Source of the DNA: Lycium barbarum
Taxonomy: Eukaryota; Streptophyta; Magnoliopsida; Solanales; Solanaceae
Direction: 5' to 3'
Length of the DNA: 64,000 bases
Assembly: GCF_019175385.1 (NCBI RefSeq)
Contig: NC_083338.1
Location: forward strand, 94,695,777 to 94,759,776
The notes beneath the pieces were generated by a model. That model was not told the origin of the DNA, did not search any database, and saw nothing but the letters and a program-made list of their open reading frames with translations. Below are positions 46,638 through 59,291 of this stretch, piece by piece. Position numbers and translations under genes: made by a program. How positions within the stretch are numbered: the first letter of the stretch is position 1; every line of letters begins with the position of its first letter.

Positions 46638-48787
46638 TGTCACGATTTATTTTACCTAAGTCGTGCGGGCACTTACCTTCCCACTTCGGACAAAAATATC
46701 GACGTCTCGATAGCACAACCCAGTGTGACTCGCGAAGTCTAAGTGCCACCCGTCCCGAATCTTTGCCCAACAAACAGGCGAGACCCCAGATCTTTGCCCA
46801 CGGGGGGTTCTCACCGACACCACTCTGGGGGACCCGCGGAGTCCATGTACTATCAATGATTCCGGAACTAATATCGGATATCGGCCATACAATCAATGAT
46901 TCCGGAATTAATCATCGGACATCGGACATCGGCCATCTCACGTCACTCAAGTAAAACTGAGCCCAGCTCATCAAATGTTTCATCAAATGTCATCAATATC
47001 TCAACATTGTATTATGAAAATGAGAGTGCGTGCAACGCATGAATCAACATCAATAATCATGCTCAATATCACAAGTACCAACAATGGGTATGTCAACAAT
47101 ATATCTGAATCACAAATACCAACAGTGGGTATGCCAATAATATAATCAAATCACAAGTACCAACAGTGGGTATGCCGATAATATATCTGAATCACAAATA
47201 CCAAAAGTGTGTATGCCAACAGTATCATAATCACGATGATAAAATAGATCCAACTTCTATCAACAACTCATGACATCAAGCCAACACAATAGAACAATCA
47301 ATTCACACATAACGGGGTACCTAGCCCCTAACACACAACAGGGCCCAACCTAAGGCAATATCCAACCCAACTTCATACTCGAAGGTTCACATGCTATCTC
47401 TGATAATATTATCTAAATATGTGCTTCGCTATACGAAGTCTCACCAAGGGTAAGCCATAACCTACCTGGATGGCCGAACCGCAACACCACCAACTTCACT
47501 CCTTTGCCTTACCTTTCCGCTGAACCTCAGAACCAAAGTAGTCTAAGCATAATCGAAATCTAGCTTAGAAATCATGAAGAATGATACTAATATTGCTACT
47601 ATTCAATTTAGGTCAATTCCAACCCTAGACATTGGGAAAACGAGCCCACAAAGGTAAAACGGGAAATTCGGAAGCAAAATATCAAATTAGGCACTAGGTG
47701 ATCATAACCCAACCACTATTTGCTGATTTTACTCAAGGATTAGTCTAATTTCTGATTTCAAGCAAAACTCCCAATTTGGGTATAAACCCTAACTCTTTGA
47801 TTCCGAAATTCAACACTAGAAATGGAAGATATATGATTAACAAGCTTAGATTCATCAAAATCTAACATAAACCTCATCAATTTTATCATTAATAAGCCTA
47901 GGGAAAATGTTCATCAAAACCCACTTTCATCTTCCATTACTAAGGGATTATTAAAGGAAAGGGAGAATCTATGTTGGTTAGGATTAAAGAAATACAATAG
48001 GGATTAGTAAGATTTACCTCCAAGAGTATTCCCCAAATTATCTCCAAGAACAGTTCCCAAAGCTCTAATTTCGAAGTGAAAATAAATGAGGGTCTAAGGG
48101 TTTATTTAAATCACACTTAATGAAATAACAGGTCCGTTACCGCCACAACGATAACGGCACCACAATAGCGGCACTGCTACAGCCCCCCCCCCCCCGACCG
48201 CCCCAGCGGTCTGGGCCAATATACTCGTTGCCACCCCAGCGGCCAACATACTGTCGTAGCGATGCTGTTGGGACGGCCCAGGTGTCACTAATGCGGGCAC
48301 CAGGTACCAGAATTCCCCAATTTTTCTAAAGTCCCAGTCAAAATTTTGAACCATTTCCGAGACCATCTGCTCATAAACCATGTACACAGACCCACACAAA
48401 AATACGCTACAAACGTGCTTGTGTCCTCGGAATTTCCAACGGAGGTCTCATTGACCGAGTCAACCCCCGATACCTCATTCTATATTCCCAACCCACGTCC
48501 TAAAATCCATCTGCGTGCATTGGGAACCGTCCCAAATACACACACAAGTTCTAAACGACCATCCTGGCCTCTCGGAATCGACGAATTTTCGAAAAGGGTC
48601 CGTTTACCCAAAAGTCAACTTCAGGTCAACTGTTTTTCACTTTAAGCCCATATTTCACCAAAGTTTCCTGAATCCAATCTAGACACCTCAGGAAGCGTGC
48701 CAACGGTCCCCTTGGGTCAAAATGAGCTTATCAATGCTCAGAAAAGGGCAAAAAGACTATAACGACCAAACGGGTCGTTACAGATCT
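46633..48787 (-). mobile_element. S4: solo LTR (2145 bp), imperfect duplication GCTCT/GATCT
   Basis: Ends TGTCACGA at 46638 and CGGGTCGTTACA at 48782; flanks GCTCT (46633-46637) and GATCT (48783-48787) differ by one base. Same family as S3 but lacks a block of about 900 bases equivalent to 40350-41230. It has a GC-rich inverted-repeat cluster (48130-48300) containing a run of about fourteen C at 48182, repeat units at 47075-47225, and a donor-like CAG/GTAGGTTATGG (about 47468). Confidence 0.86.
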
Positions 48788-49444
48788 AATTTAGGAAAAA
48801 TAGGACGACAGACTATAGACGATCTATAATGCAAAATGATTTGGGGTACTTATGAAGCTCCAGAAGAAAAAGAAAAAAAATATGTGTGTGTGTATTTGAA
48901 AAAAAAAAATACAACAACAACAAGAAGAAGAATATATGTATATATTTTTTTATTTGAAATAAAAAGAAGGACGTAGTAATTAGAACTCTTGTGATCGGCT
49001 TATACCAAGTTATCAAGTTCAAAAAATATACATAATATCTAGTCAGGAAAATTCAAGTTACTCTAAGATATTTTTGTATCCTACCAGCCTGCAACCCAAC
49101 ATTACAAGCCAAAAAAAGCTCTAAAAGATTCTGAAGTCAGCATTGATCTACATTAGTGGAGACTCACGAGAAGGGAAAGCCTATTGTTTATTGTAAATAA
49201 TTGATTTTAATACTTTTATTTTTGTGAATGTCAAAGAATTTCTAACAGTAATATTTGCAGAGTAAAAATAAAGGTATAAACGCTGCAAGCTCCTAATGTC
49301 CAAATGAATTTGAAATGTCATGTGATGTCCTTAATTTTTGAAAAGTTACTAGTGTGAAAAAGAAAAAAAGACAATTTATTTTCACTTCAATCTTTGAAAT
49401 TTCTGTTTCGTCAATAATGAGTAAAGATTAAGTTTGAGAGAATT
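48788..49444 (+). other. Athila-like 3' untranslated region, part 2, with polypurine tract
   Basis: AT-rich, no gene. It ends with AAGTTTGAGAGAATT (49430-49444) directly before TGATAAGTGC. A polypurine tract followed by that LTR start is a recognised Athila signature. Confidence 0.6.
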
Positions 49445-50109
49445 TGATAAGTGCATTTTACCTAATTTTAATCGTCTTAGTTTTCTTGTAAAATAATAAA
49501 TAATATCATTTGTCTTCCATGTTTCTAACTAATTTTGCAGAAATGATTATCGAAGATTGTTGTGCGAAGCGAAAAAAAATTCAAGAATAATATAACCAAG
49601 AAGTAAAAAAGGAACGAACTATGATAGAGAAAATAAATAAAGTGGCAAAGAAAAGAAAACGCACAAATTACATTTGACCGTGTTAATTCACAAGTCAAGA
49701 CTTGCCATGATGGTATCTCAACTCACAATCAAGAAATCTCGACTTATCATGACAAACTGAGATTGCCAAGATCTTACAGTTTATAAAAGCAAATGCTGCC
49801 CAATCATAGAAACCATCGCAATGGAGAGCTTGACATTCAGACATTCCAAACAAAATTCTCGATATTCTCTCTTTTACATTACTTTCATCAGTATTTAATT
49901 ATCCTTTCTCTTTTGAACCATAATGGTAGTCTTTGCTTACTATGGTCAAATAAAATTCCAGTGTTGAAAGTTACTCTAGTTCCTGCTTTTAACTAAATAG
50001 GAAAATTATTCGTCTAAAATATTTCTTTCTATTTTCTTATTTAATGGACAAGAATATTTTCATTAGTAGTATTAACCCCAGTGTGGAGTAAATTATCTTG
50101 TGATAGGAA
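49445..50109 (+). repeat. Athila-like 3' LTR, first 665 bp
   Basis: Starts TGATAAGTGCATTTTA. A TATA-like TTTATAAAAGC lies at about 49781. It is cut at 50110 by element A, and the rest is beyond the right edge. An open frame at 49793-49996 has no support as a gene. Confidence 0.6.
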
Positions 50110-52043
50110 TGTCACGACCCAAATCACGGGTCATGAGGGCACCCACACTATCCCCTGGTGGGCGAACCCTTCTCTTAATCACATTCACTTTAAATAAAGA
50201 CATGCGGAAACAAAAACAAAATCATATTGAGCCACAACAGATATAGAATATATATAGATAAATAAGTGCGGAAGTACTAAAACATCAACAACCCCAAAAC
50301 CTGGTCTGAATTCGTACAAGAGCTTCTAATTCTACTAAACCATCTGAATACCAAATACAAGTCTAAAAATGCATAAATGAAGTCTTTCTGTGAATCAAAA
50401 AGATAGATAAGCAATCAAGTACAGTCACGAAACATGTTCAAGTATAAGATCAAGCAGAGTGTATAAAAATCCAAGTAAAACAGTCAATGGGTAAATGAAT
50501 GAATGTAATGCAATGCCCCACAGGCCACCTCTCCAATCCCGTACACACATGCTAAGGGCTATACCTCAAAGTCATGACGCATGGGATACCCGCGAAGTCC
50601 ATGTACCTCATCGCTCTCCGGCAAAGACCTCGGAAGCTATCAACATATCCGCTCTAAGGCAAAGACCTTGGAATTTATCAATAACTCTTGCTTTCTGGCA
50701 AAGACCTCAGAAGCTATCAATAACACTCGCTTTCCGGCAAAGACCTCAGAAGCTATCAATTAACTCACTCTCCGGCAAAGACCTCGGAATCAATTGCAAC
50801 AACATCAAAAATCATAGAATAAGTAAATGGATCTCACAAATGCAAATCACAACTCAGTACAATAATATTATCCAACCCTTTTCCATGTAATAAGTGAGAT
50901 ATCAATGACAAGGGTAAATATATGAACAATCACTACTTATTAACAAACATGGTGACAAGTCCGCATAACAAAATCCATACCAAGCCATTGGATTTATCAC
51001 CACAACCATGCCAGAAGGCCTAACATGTTTTTCCCGTCAATATCTACCTTTACATACGATTCTCTAGTTGGAGTCTAACAAGGGTAAGCCGTAACCTACC
51101 TCGAAGACCGAGCGGGAGTCACGAACAATCAAGTCAATGCCTTCCCCTTTGCGAAGACCCTCTGAACGATCGAAGTCTATCAAATAAGTATTCTACGTTA
51201 GATTATGAGTCTAAGGATACCCATATTGCTATACTTCTAAATTGAATCCAAAAATGATCATAAAAATTAACCTCGGGCCTACAATGGTGAAACTGGAATT
51301 TTATTGGAAAATTAGTTCACCCAAAGCCTTACTAATCTAAATCCAAAAGACCCAATCAAAACTCCATCAAATTGACCCTTAATTTCAAGAAAAATCCTCA
51401 TTTAGGACTTAGGGCTAAAAACCCCAATTTAAACAAACCCAACATGATTACAAGGTTAAATAAGGGATTAGACTAGTAGGAAATACAAATTAGAGCTTAG
51501 AAACTTACCCCCAAGATGAATTGAAGCCTAAGCACTTGAAATCGCCTCCACAAAAGCTCTCAACCCAATTTATGAACTTATGAAGTCTAGGCTCGATTTT
51601 AGGAAATATAAGGGTTCTGATTTCTGCTAATTCCGCTTCTTCGGACCTTTCCTCGCAGGTGCGGGCTCCCACCTGCTGAGAAAAGGCAGCAGATGCGGTC
51701 CTACCTTAAACCCCCGACTGCGTAGATGTGGGGAAGAGTCCACAAATGCAGCTGGGACCCAAACCAAGGACCCAACTAAGTCCAAAATCTCTTTCCGAAT
51801 GCAACAGAACTATTCGAAATCGATTCCGGACACAATTACCCAAAAGTCAACTATAGGTCAACCCTATTTCACTTTTTCAACTTAGAAAACTCTAGAAAAT
51901 TCAAAATCAATCGAGACTCACCTGATAACCTCGGGAACCGCACCACCCATCCCCGCAAGTCATAAACTCAGACAAGAGACTACGAGAAGGGTATTTGGGA
52001 GAAAGAGAGTAAAATACCTAAAACGACCCAACGGGTTGTTAGA
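50110..52043 (-). repeat. Element A 3' LTR (about 1.93 kb)
   Basis: Plus-strand start TGTCACGACCC at 50110; the other end reads CGGGTTGTTAGA near 52043, where S3 and S4 have TTACA, so the terminus is mutated. It contains about five 46-base units (50613-50790) with GGCAAAGACCTCGGAA, donor-like GAG/GTAGGTTAC (about 51100) and GGG/GTAAGTTTC (about 51508), and a GC-richer segment at 51630-51760. Confidence 0.82.
50613..50790. repeat. Minisatellite in element A LTR
   Basis: Five imperfect units of about 46 bases, each with CTCTCCGGCAAAGACCTCGG or a variant. TCCG and CGGA within a unit can pair around GCAAAGACCT. Confidence 0.8.
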
Positions 52044-53340
52044 TCATATACCAATTAAACAAATGTTCTTCCTCGAACAAGAAAGAAACGAAGGAAAGGT
52101 ATTTGAATTGGTAAAGAGCTGGGGATATCTACTACGCATATTATCCTTGGTCTCGCATGTAGCCTCCTCAACTGGACGGTGCTTCCACTGCACCTTCACT
52201 GAAGCTATCTCCTTTGATCTCAACCTCCTAACTTTCCTATCCAAGATTGCTACCGGCTCTTCTTTAAAGGACAGGTTCTGATCAAATAGCACCGGGTCCC
52301 AATGGATGATATAAGAATTGTATGTATGGTATTTCTTCAACATGGAAACATGAAACACCGAGTGAACACTCGTTAAACCTGGTGGCAATGCCAACTCGTA
52401 TGCCACCTCACCAACACGCCGTAGGATCTCAAAAGGGCCAATGAACCTCGGTCTTAGCTTGTCGTTCGTCCCAAATCTCATCATACCCTTCATGGGTGAA
52501 ACTTTCAATAGAACCTAGTCACCAACCATGAACTCTAAATCAAGAACCTTCCGATCTGCATGCTCCTTTTACCTACTCTAAGCCGCAAGAAGATTTTCTT
52601 GAATCAAATTCACCTTATCTAAAGACTCTCCCAACAAATCTGTACCCCAAGACCTCACCTCGAAAGCATAGAACCAACCAATCGGAGAATGGCATCTCCT
52701 ACCATACAAGGCCTCAAATGGAGCCATGTCAATGCTTGTGTGATAACTATTGTTGTAAGCAAACTCTGCCAAGGGCAAGAACTGGTCCCAATGACCACAA
52801 AAATCAATCACACAAGCCCGCAACATATCCTCTAACACCTGAGTAGTCTTCTCAGACTGACCATTCATCTACGGGTGCAAAGCGGTATTAAGATCCAACT
52901 GGGTCTCCAATTCCTTCCACAAGGTCCTCCATAAATGGGAAGTGAACTGAGTCCGTCTGTCCGAAATGATAGAGATGTTCAACCCATGCAATCGGACAAT
53001 CTCTCTAATGTAGATCCTTGTCAAATTTTTTGAATTGTAGGTAGTCTGAACAAGAATGCAGTGTGCGGACTTGGTCAATCTATCCACGATAACCCAAATG
53101 GCATCAAACTTGCCCAAAGTCTTCCGTAGACCTACCACAAAGTCCATCGCTATCCTCTCCCATTTCCACTCGAGAATGGGCATCCTTTGAGTAGTACCAC
53201 TTGGTATTTGATGCTCATACTTAACCTGCTGGCAATTCAAACATTGGGAAACGAACTACACTATATCCCTCTTTATCCTACCCACCAATAATGTTGTCTT
53301 AAGTCACGGTATATCTTTGTAGCAACATGTTGGATGGAAT
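52044..53340 (-). pseudogene. pol: Element A integrase with C-terminal chromodomain
   Basis: From 53340 on the minus strand: a damaged zinc-binding end (NCQQVKYEHQ), core with IVDRLTKSAH (first Asp), IISDRRTQF (second Asp) and, after an in-frame TAG at about 52869 that replaces Gln in HPQ-, DMAPFEALYGRRC (Glu). All three catalytic residues are still encoded. Another stop (about 52510) precedes [12 protein letters not shown]...[28 protein letters not shown], and the chromodomain-like [19 protein letters not shown]...[16 protein letters not shown] (about 52260-52120), where Trp in the usual TWE is Cys. The frame runs into the LTR boundary. Confidence 0.85.
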
Positions 53341-53367
53341 ATCTGGAATTATGAGCCTCCTCCAAAA

Positions 53368-54138
53368 TCAACTCAACTTTATTAAACCACCAATACGAGG
53401 AACACAAACGCGCCCCTTAATCCTCAGAACATCCTTATCATTAATAATCGACTCCTTGGCCTCCCAACTCAACACCTTATCTTGAATCTTGTACAGTTTC
53501 ACATCCTCAAACTGTTGTGCTTTAATTTGCTCCAAAAAAGACGACCTTACCTCAACACAAGACAAAACCTTTCCCGGTTCCAAAATATCAAACCTCACCA
53601 TGCTATTAGTCAAACACTGAACCTCTATAGCCAAGGGACGCTCCTCAACTATCAAACGCACCAAGCTAACCATACTCACTGTCTTTCAGCTCATCGCATC
53701 CACTACTACATTAGCCTTGCCTAGATGATAGAGAAAGGTAATGTCATAATCCTTGAGCAACTCCATCCACCTACACTGACTCGAATTTAGATCCCGCTGA
53801 TTGAACACATGCTGAAGACTATGATGACCCGTGAACACCTCACAATGAACTCCATATATGTAATGTCTCCGACTCTTCAAAGCAGATACTACTACCGCCA
53901 ACTCTAAGTCATGAGTAGGGTAGTTCTTCTCATGAACCTTCAACTACCTTGAAGCATACGCAATCACCTTACCTTTTTGCATGAACACACAACCCAATCA
54001 AATCCGAGAAGTATCACAGTAAACGGTAAAATCCTTTCCTTACACAAATAGTGCTAAAATCAGGGCTAAAGTCAATAAATCCTTGAGCTTTTGAAAGCTA
54101 TCTTCACACTCATCTGACCACTGAAAAGCTACATTCTT
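53368..54138 (-). pseudogene. pol: Element A RNase H and linker
   Basis: RNase H words ([21 protein letters not shown]) are in the open part 53943-53686. The usual TDHKSLQY reads TGHHSLQH, so one catalytic aspartate is lost. Upstream (54138-53944) the CDAS region is only partly readable. The linker to integrase (53679-53368) is open. There are stops at about 53683 and 53944. Confidence 0.78.
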
Positions 54139-55067
54139 TTAAGCCAACCAATTCAAATGGGAAGCAATGGATGAAAACCCATTCATGAAACGATGATAGT
54201 AACTCGCTAAGCCTACAAAACTCCAAATCTCAGTCACCGAAGTAGGCCTAGCCCAATTTCTAACTGCCTCAATCTTCTTGGGATCCACCATGATGCCATC
54301 CTTCGACACTACATACCCCAAGAATGCCACCGAATTAAGCCAAAACTCGCACTTCAAAATTTTAGCATACAACTTCTTCTCCCTCAACAATCCAAGTACT
54401 AACCTCAAAAGCTTCTCATAATCTTCCTTGCTACGAGAGTCTACCAAGATGTCATCAATGAAGACAATAACAAACGAACCCAAGTATGGCTTGAAGATCC
54501 CATTCATCAAATTCGTGAAGGTTGTGGGGGCATTGATAAGACAAAAAGACATCACAAAGAACTCATAGTGGCCATAGCGGGTCTTAAAGGCTATCTTTGG
54601 AATATCCTCTACTCTAATCTTCAACTGATGGTAGCCCAATCTCAAGTCGATCTTATAGATGACCGATGAATCATGAAGGTTACAAACAAGTCATCAATGC
54701 GGGGTATCAGATACTTGTTCCGGATAGTAACCTTTTTCAACTGTTGATTGTTGATACACATCCGCATGGTACCATCTTTCTCCTTCACGAACAATAGGGG
54801 AGCACCCCAAGGGGAAACACTAGGTTTAATGAATCCCCTACTCAACAAATCCCGCAACTGCTTCTTCAACTCTGTCAACTCAATTAGAGCCATATGATAG
54901 GGTCGGATAGAAATAGGATGAGTGCCTGGCTCCAAATCGATGCAAAAATCAATATCCCAATCAGGTGGCATACCAGGTAAATCTATGGAGAAAACCCTCG
55001 AAAACTCACTAACTATCGGTACCGACTCTAGGGAATGAGTATACGCACTCTTATCCCGAATATACAC
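54139..55067 (-). pseudogene. pol: Element A reverse transcriptase in two frames
   Basis: The first part (55067-54642) has the linker [20 protein letters not shown] and the fingers region [19 protein letters not shown], then PRIDDLF. The frame changes near 54645, and the second part (54645-54139) carries [14 protein letters not shown] sequence, [12 protein letters not shown], the catalytic [11 protein letters not shown] and [11 protein letters not shown]. The YXDD-equivalent is intact, but the shift disables the protein. Confidence 0.86.
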
Positions 55068-55070
55068 TAA

Positions 55071-55496
55071 CTAAGCCAAACACCTTTTATCCAAAAACTT
55101 CTTCTCCTGAAGGAATGATATAATCTTCTTGAGAGCAGGACTAGGAGTACCCTTCCACTCTAATCTCGGAATACCTAGCATGGCTAACGTGACAGACTTG
55201 GCATGACAGTCTAGAATCGCATGATAAAGAGATAACCAATTCATACCCAAGATAATATCAAAATCTATCATGCTGAGGATCACCAAATCTACCTAAGTAT
55301 CGTAACCCATGAATGTAACCACATAAGGCCTATAGACTCGATCTACTATGAAAAAATTATCGACAAGGTAGAGACACAAATAGGAACATCAAGTAGATCA
55401 CATATCATATCCAAACCCATAGAGAAATATGTAGAAACATATAGAAAATAGAGCCCTGATCAAATAATACCGAAGCTGCCAGTGACAGACCGAAAT
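55071..55496 (-). pseudogene. Element A protease, cut by element B
   Basis: The open part 55286-55071 holds the second protease motif MIDFDIILGMNWL. Upstream (55460-55440) the active-site region reads FDQGS, where DPGS is usual. The sequence ends at 55496, where the TG of the element B LTR begins. The N-terminal part of protease and gag should resume beyond element B. Confidence 0.78.
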
Positions 55497-58152
55497 TGTC
55501 AAGCCCCAAAACCCACCCTGGACGCAACAGACATTCGATGATATGAACAACATCGGAATCACCTTATAAAATCAGAAAACATCTAATCTCTTTTAACACT
55601 TTTTCAGCATTTATTAGACAAGTCATTAAGGTTAAATGGAAACATACTCACACTTATAAGAAAATCAGCGGAAGTCTAATATAAATAACTAGTCATAAAC
55701 ATGGAAAATGCCTGAACAAGTCATACGAGACTTCAACAATCTAACCACAATTCTGACGACTATCTATGAAGATTCTAAGATAAATAAATGAATAGACTAA
55801 CTTCGGGATGCACCCCGGAAACTAAAAGCAATAAACTAAGATAGAGGGGTGTCCCAGGAACAAGCATGTGGGCTCACCAAGAAGTTTGGAAAGCAGCAAG
55901 TTCTCTTACTCCGTACACGTATCACGAACCTGCTCTTCTTCCTTACCCAACATACCATAAAAAAACAACAATGGTATACTTGAGGGTACTCAGTGAGTGC
56001 CTAAGGAACAATAGTTAATAAATAAAAACAAGATAGTTACAGAAAAACTTGTGAATCAATAGTAGTAAAACAGTTTGAAAGTAAGCGATAGAACAAACGC
56101 TATCAACCTTATTAGAACTTTCTGTGAACAACCAAATAGACAAGAAATATAACAATTTCAATCTGTCAAACTTTTTATCACATTAAGTCTTTTTAATCAG
56201 GAACTCACGAGCATCACAAGCCACTCACAAGCAACCAAAATATCAACACATGTTGACTCACGGGTGAACAGTCATTCGATACACTGAGGCTATTATCCCA
56301 AAGAGGCTAATCATCCTATGGACTAGCACAGCAATAGATGCACCGATACTATTATCCTAAGGAGGCTAATCGTCTACTGGACTAGCACTACAACAGATAC
56401 ACCAGGGCTATTATCCCACGAAGGCTAATCATTCTCTGGACTAGCACAACAATAGATACACTAGGGCTATTATCCCAAGGAGGCTAATCGTCCTTTGGAC
56501 TAGTACAATAACAGATACACTAGGGTTGTTATCCCATGGAGGCTAATCGTCCTCTAGACTAGCACAATAATAGATACATCGGGACTATTATCTCACAGAG
56601 GCTAATCATCCTCTACACTAGCACATCAATAGATAGAGCGGGGCTATTATCTCAAGGAGGCTAATCGTTCTCTGGACTAGCACAGCAACAGATACACCAG
56701 GACTATTATCTCACAAAGGCTAATCGACCTCTAGACTAGCACAGCTTGCCCATATAGGCCCAAACACAAAGAGATATAAGTCATGGCATATTAAACGAAT
56801 CATCAATCATGGTTTATAACTGAATTCACTTCTAAAGTCATTTTCTCACAATAGAGGTATTTCAAGTCATAACCAAGTTGGAGATCTTGGTCAAATCCCT
56901 TATTCATTTTCAAATTCAAGAACGCCCATTCAAAGGCAAACACGTTTCAAGCTTCAACCTTAGAGTATAAGTTCAATCATCCCATGATGGGGCAAAACAC
57001 ATTTCAACCATATAGTATAATTCGTATAAGGTTCGATGCGGGCTTGACCCTACACGCCCATGACCTTGTTTAAACATCACCTTTAATTCGAAAATAAGTT
57101 CAACAAAGATCTACCACCAAACTAGGGTTTCAACTTGTACAAACAATCAAGTAGGATTCTCAAGACCAATCAAGCTTTCCAAAATATTCTTAAAAGTAGA
57201 CATGTTTCAAACAATGGATTAAAAGCATATATACATATATCAAAACGATTTTGAAAATAGACATACCTCAATTCCCGCAAAAAGCTAGCAAACGTAATTT
57301 TTTTGAGTTCAAAAATCGCTCTACAATGATTATTAGTAACAAAGTTTGGAACTTTAACCAACTCTAGGGATTTCTAGCCTTAATCGAAAATTAGGGCTTT
57401 TTATAAGCCTTAAAACCTATTCTTGAACCTCTTATGAATCATTCGTAGATTCTAATCTCATAATATACTCTATACTAGCTTAACAATCTTCAATACTAGC
57501 AGGAAAATAAAAGTTCATACCTTTCAGACGAAATCCCATAGGCCCCCTTCTTCTCCTTCCTTGAGTTTTCAAGAATCTAGGGTTTGGAAGGATGAACTAG
57601 TGTCACATAATTGAATTAGGTGTAGAATTGATATAGATGTATTAGGAACTCACCTTAGGATTTGAGAGAGGTCTCTAGGGTTCTTTTCCTCCAAAAAGTC
57701 GTCCAAAACAAAGTGGGGAAAAGTTATAACAAAGTTAGGATTTTAAAGCGCCGTTCTCGATGCACGACCATGCAGCTGGAGGCCCAACCGCGCAGCTGAT
57801 CGCACAGCAAAGGCAGTAACACTGCCTCCGGCGCGATCACACACCTGAAGCTTGTTTGTGCAGCCAGTCGCACATACTGCATAGTGTCCAGTAAAATGGG
57901 CATATCTCCTAGTACGGAGCTTCAATTGAGCTCCATAATGTATACAACTTTTATGTTTTCTTAAATTCCCAACTTATTTGCACGTAAACTAGCTAGAAGT
58001 CAGGGCTACCTAGACTTAGACAATTTTATCAACTTAATTTCAAACGACTATTTTCTCCCAAATTCACCTTGATAGGACTTCTTACAACTAATAAGTCACG
58101 TTAATACTCATTTAACATATTCACACCTAACCTGTATTTATGGAGTGTTACA
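55497..58152 (-). repeat. Element B 3' LTR (2656 bp)
   Basis: Plus-strand start TGTCAAGCCCC; other end GAGTGTTACA at 58152. It contains eight units of a 58-61 base minisatellite (56270-56745), donor-like AAAG/GTATGAAC (about 57525) and GAG/GTATGTC (about 57266), and a GC-richer inverted-repeat cluster at 57750-57890. A possible hairpin ATACCAT/ATGGTAT lies at 55949-55977. Confidence 0.9.
56270..56745. repeat. Eight-copy hairpin minisatellite in element B LTR
   Basis: Each unit has GGGCTATTATCCC and GAGGCTAATCGTCCTC or variants, then GGACTAGCACA. Both words are self-complementary stems with loops. The 5' LTR has four complete units and part of a fifth at 62645-62898 before element C interrupts it. 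Confidence 0.9.
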
Positions 58153-59291
58153 TTATCCCCCTCTCAGGATCATTCGTCCTTGAATGAAAGTCATGGCCTA
58201 AACTTTTCACTAAACGTCAAAATTTTCAAAATTTCTAGAGTTCTTTTTCAAGACTATCTATCCCAAAGACAACATAACAACAAATCACCCAAGAAAATGA
58301 CCTGTCCATTACAAGGATTCACTAGATCATTCAAGCCTAAACATAAAAGGAGGAATTCATACCTCTAGTCTACAGCTTCGCAAGAATTTAATAACCGGAA
58401 GGTTCAACACATACCTGGAATAGGGAATAAGTGGGGGTATTTTGGCCTGAGTGCCATTAACGGCAACTCGATGGTAACTACACCCCTTAGAGTTCATTTT
58501 GTGAGTCATTTCGTGAGTCTTAAGATGCGAAATAAGTCTATATCGGGGTTTAGCAATCACTCTCCCACTCTATAAAGGTTTCATCAGGAAATTCAAGTCT
58601 AACTATTTTTTTTTTAAGAATCCAGAGTTTCACAACACTTGGAAAGCCAGTCTATCCCCAATCACATCAAAGTTTACCATTTCTAATTCAAACAAATCAG
58701 TAGTAGTCTCACGACCCTTAACTACAACCACACAGTCTCTATATACTCTAGAAGCAATAACGGGGACACTAGAACAGAAAAGGATTCTAACAATAGTTCA
58801 GGTTCCACACAAAAATCAAGGGCAAAGTACGGAGTCACATAAGAAATATTAGAACTCGGATTGATCCATGAATAAGCATCAAGAAAATAAATAGTAAGAT
58901 TACCTGTCTCAAAACATCAGGGACCACACCTTACAATCATCACCAAACACCTACTACAGAATTCCAAGTGACTTTGTACAATCCATCAAATTATGCAGCA
59001 CAACCAATGTGCACCTCATAGCACCATTGTCAGCTAGGTTAGAAAGTACAATACTAGTTAAATTCATATCTACAACGCATGAGAAAAGAACACGTCGGAA
59101 CAATCCTAGAGAAAAGTTCAAACTCTATAGCATAATAAAAAATAAAGAAGAATGAGAAACACCTAAAAATGTCCTGGTAGTCTTTCGATCATGCAGGTGA
59201 TCAGGCTGCACGAGGAAGACTCCACAAGACACAGCTACACAGACAAGACCAATCCTAGGACACTTTTAAACCTAGGCTCTGATACCAATCT
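58153..59291 (-). other. Element B interior: polypurine tract, protease scrap, leader and primer-binding site
   Basis: The polypurine tract GAGAGGGGGATAA lies at 58153-58165. At about 58905-58600 the minus strand, in broken frames, reads YVTPYFAL, VIASRVYRDCVVVV and LELEMVNFDVIGD, which parallel YVTPYIAG, VIASRVYRNCVIVI and HELEMVDFDVIMG in the E1 protease. The primer-binding site TGGTATCAGAGCC (59287-59275) is a perfect initiator-Met match, separated from the LTR by AGAT. The E1-type leader is not evident here. Confidence 0.78.

Larger units (their letters stand above)
50110..55496 (-). mobile_element. Element A: chromovirus with 3' LTR and decayed pol, cut by element B
   Basis: On the minus strand the order is protease end, reverse transcriptase, RNase H, integrase with chromodomain, then LTR (52043-50110). 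gag and the 5' LTR must lie right of the window, beyond element B, which entered the protease coding region at 55497. The five bases left of A are AGGAA; its other flank is not visible. Pol is split by several stops and shifts. A is related to, but clearly diverged from, E1. Confidence 0.86.

Noticed and set aside
56270..56745. Regular repeat array that could be mistaken for a CRISPR array
   Set aside because: Units are adjacent without unique spacers, sit inside a plant LTR, and vary gradually as a minisatellite does.
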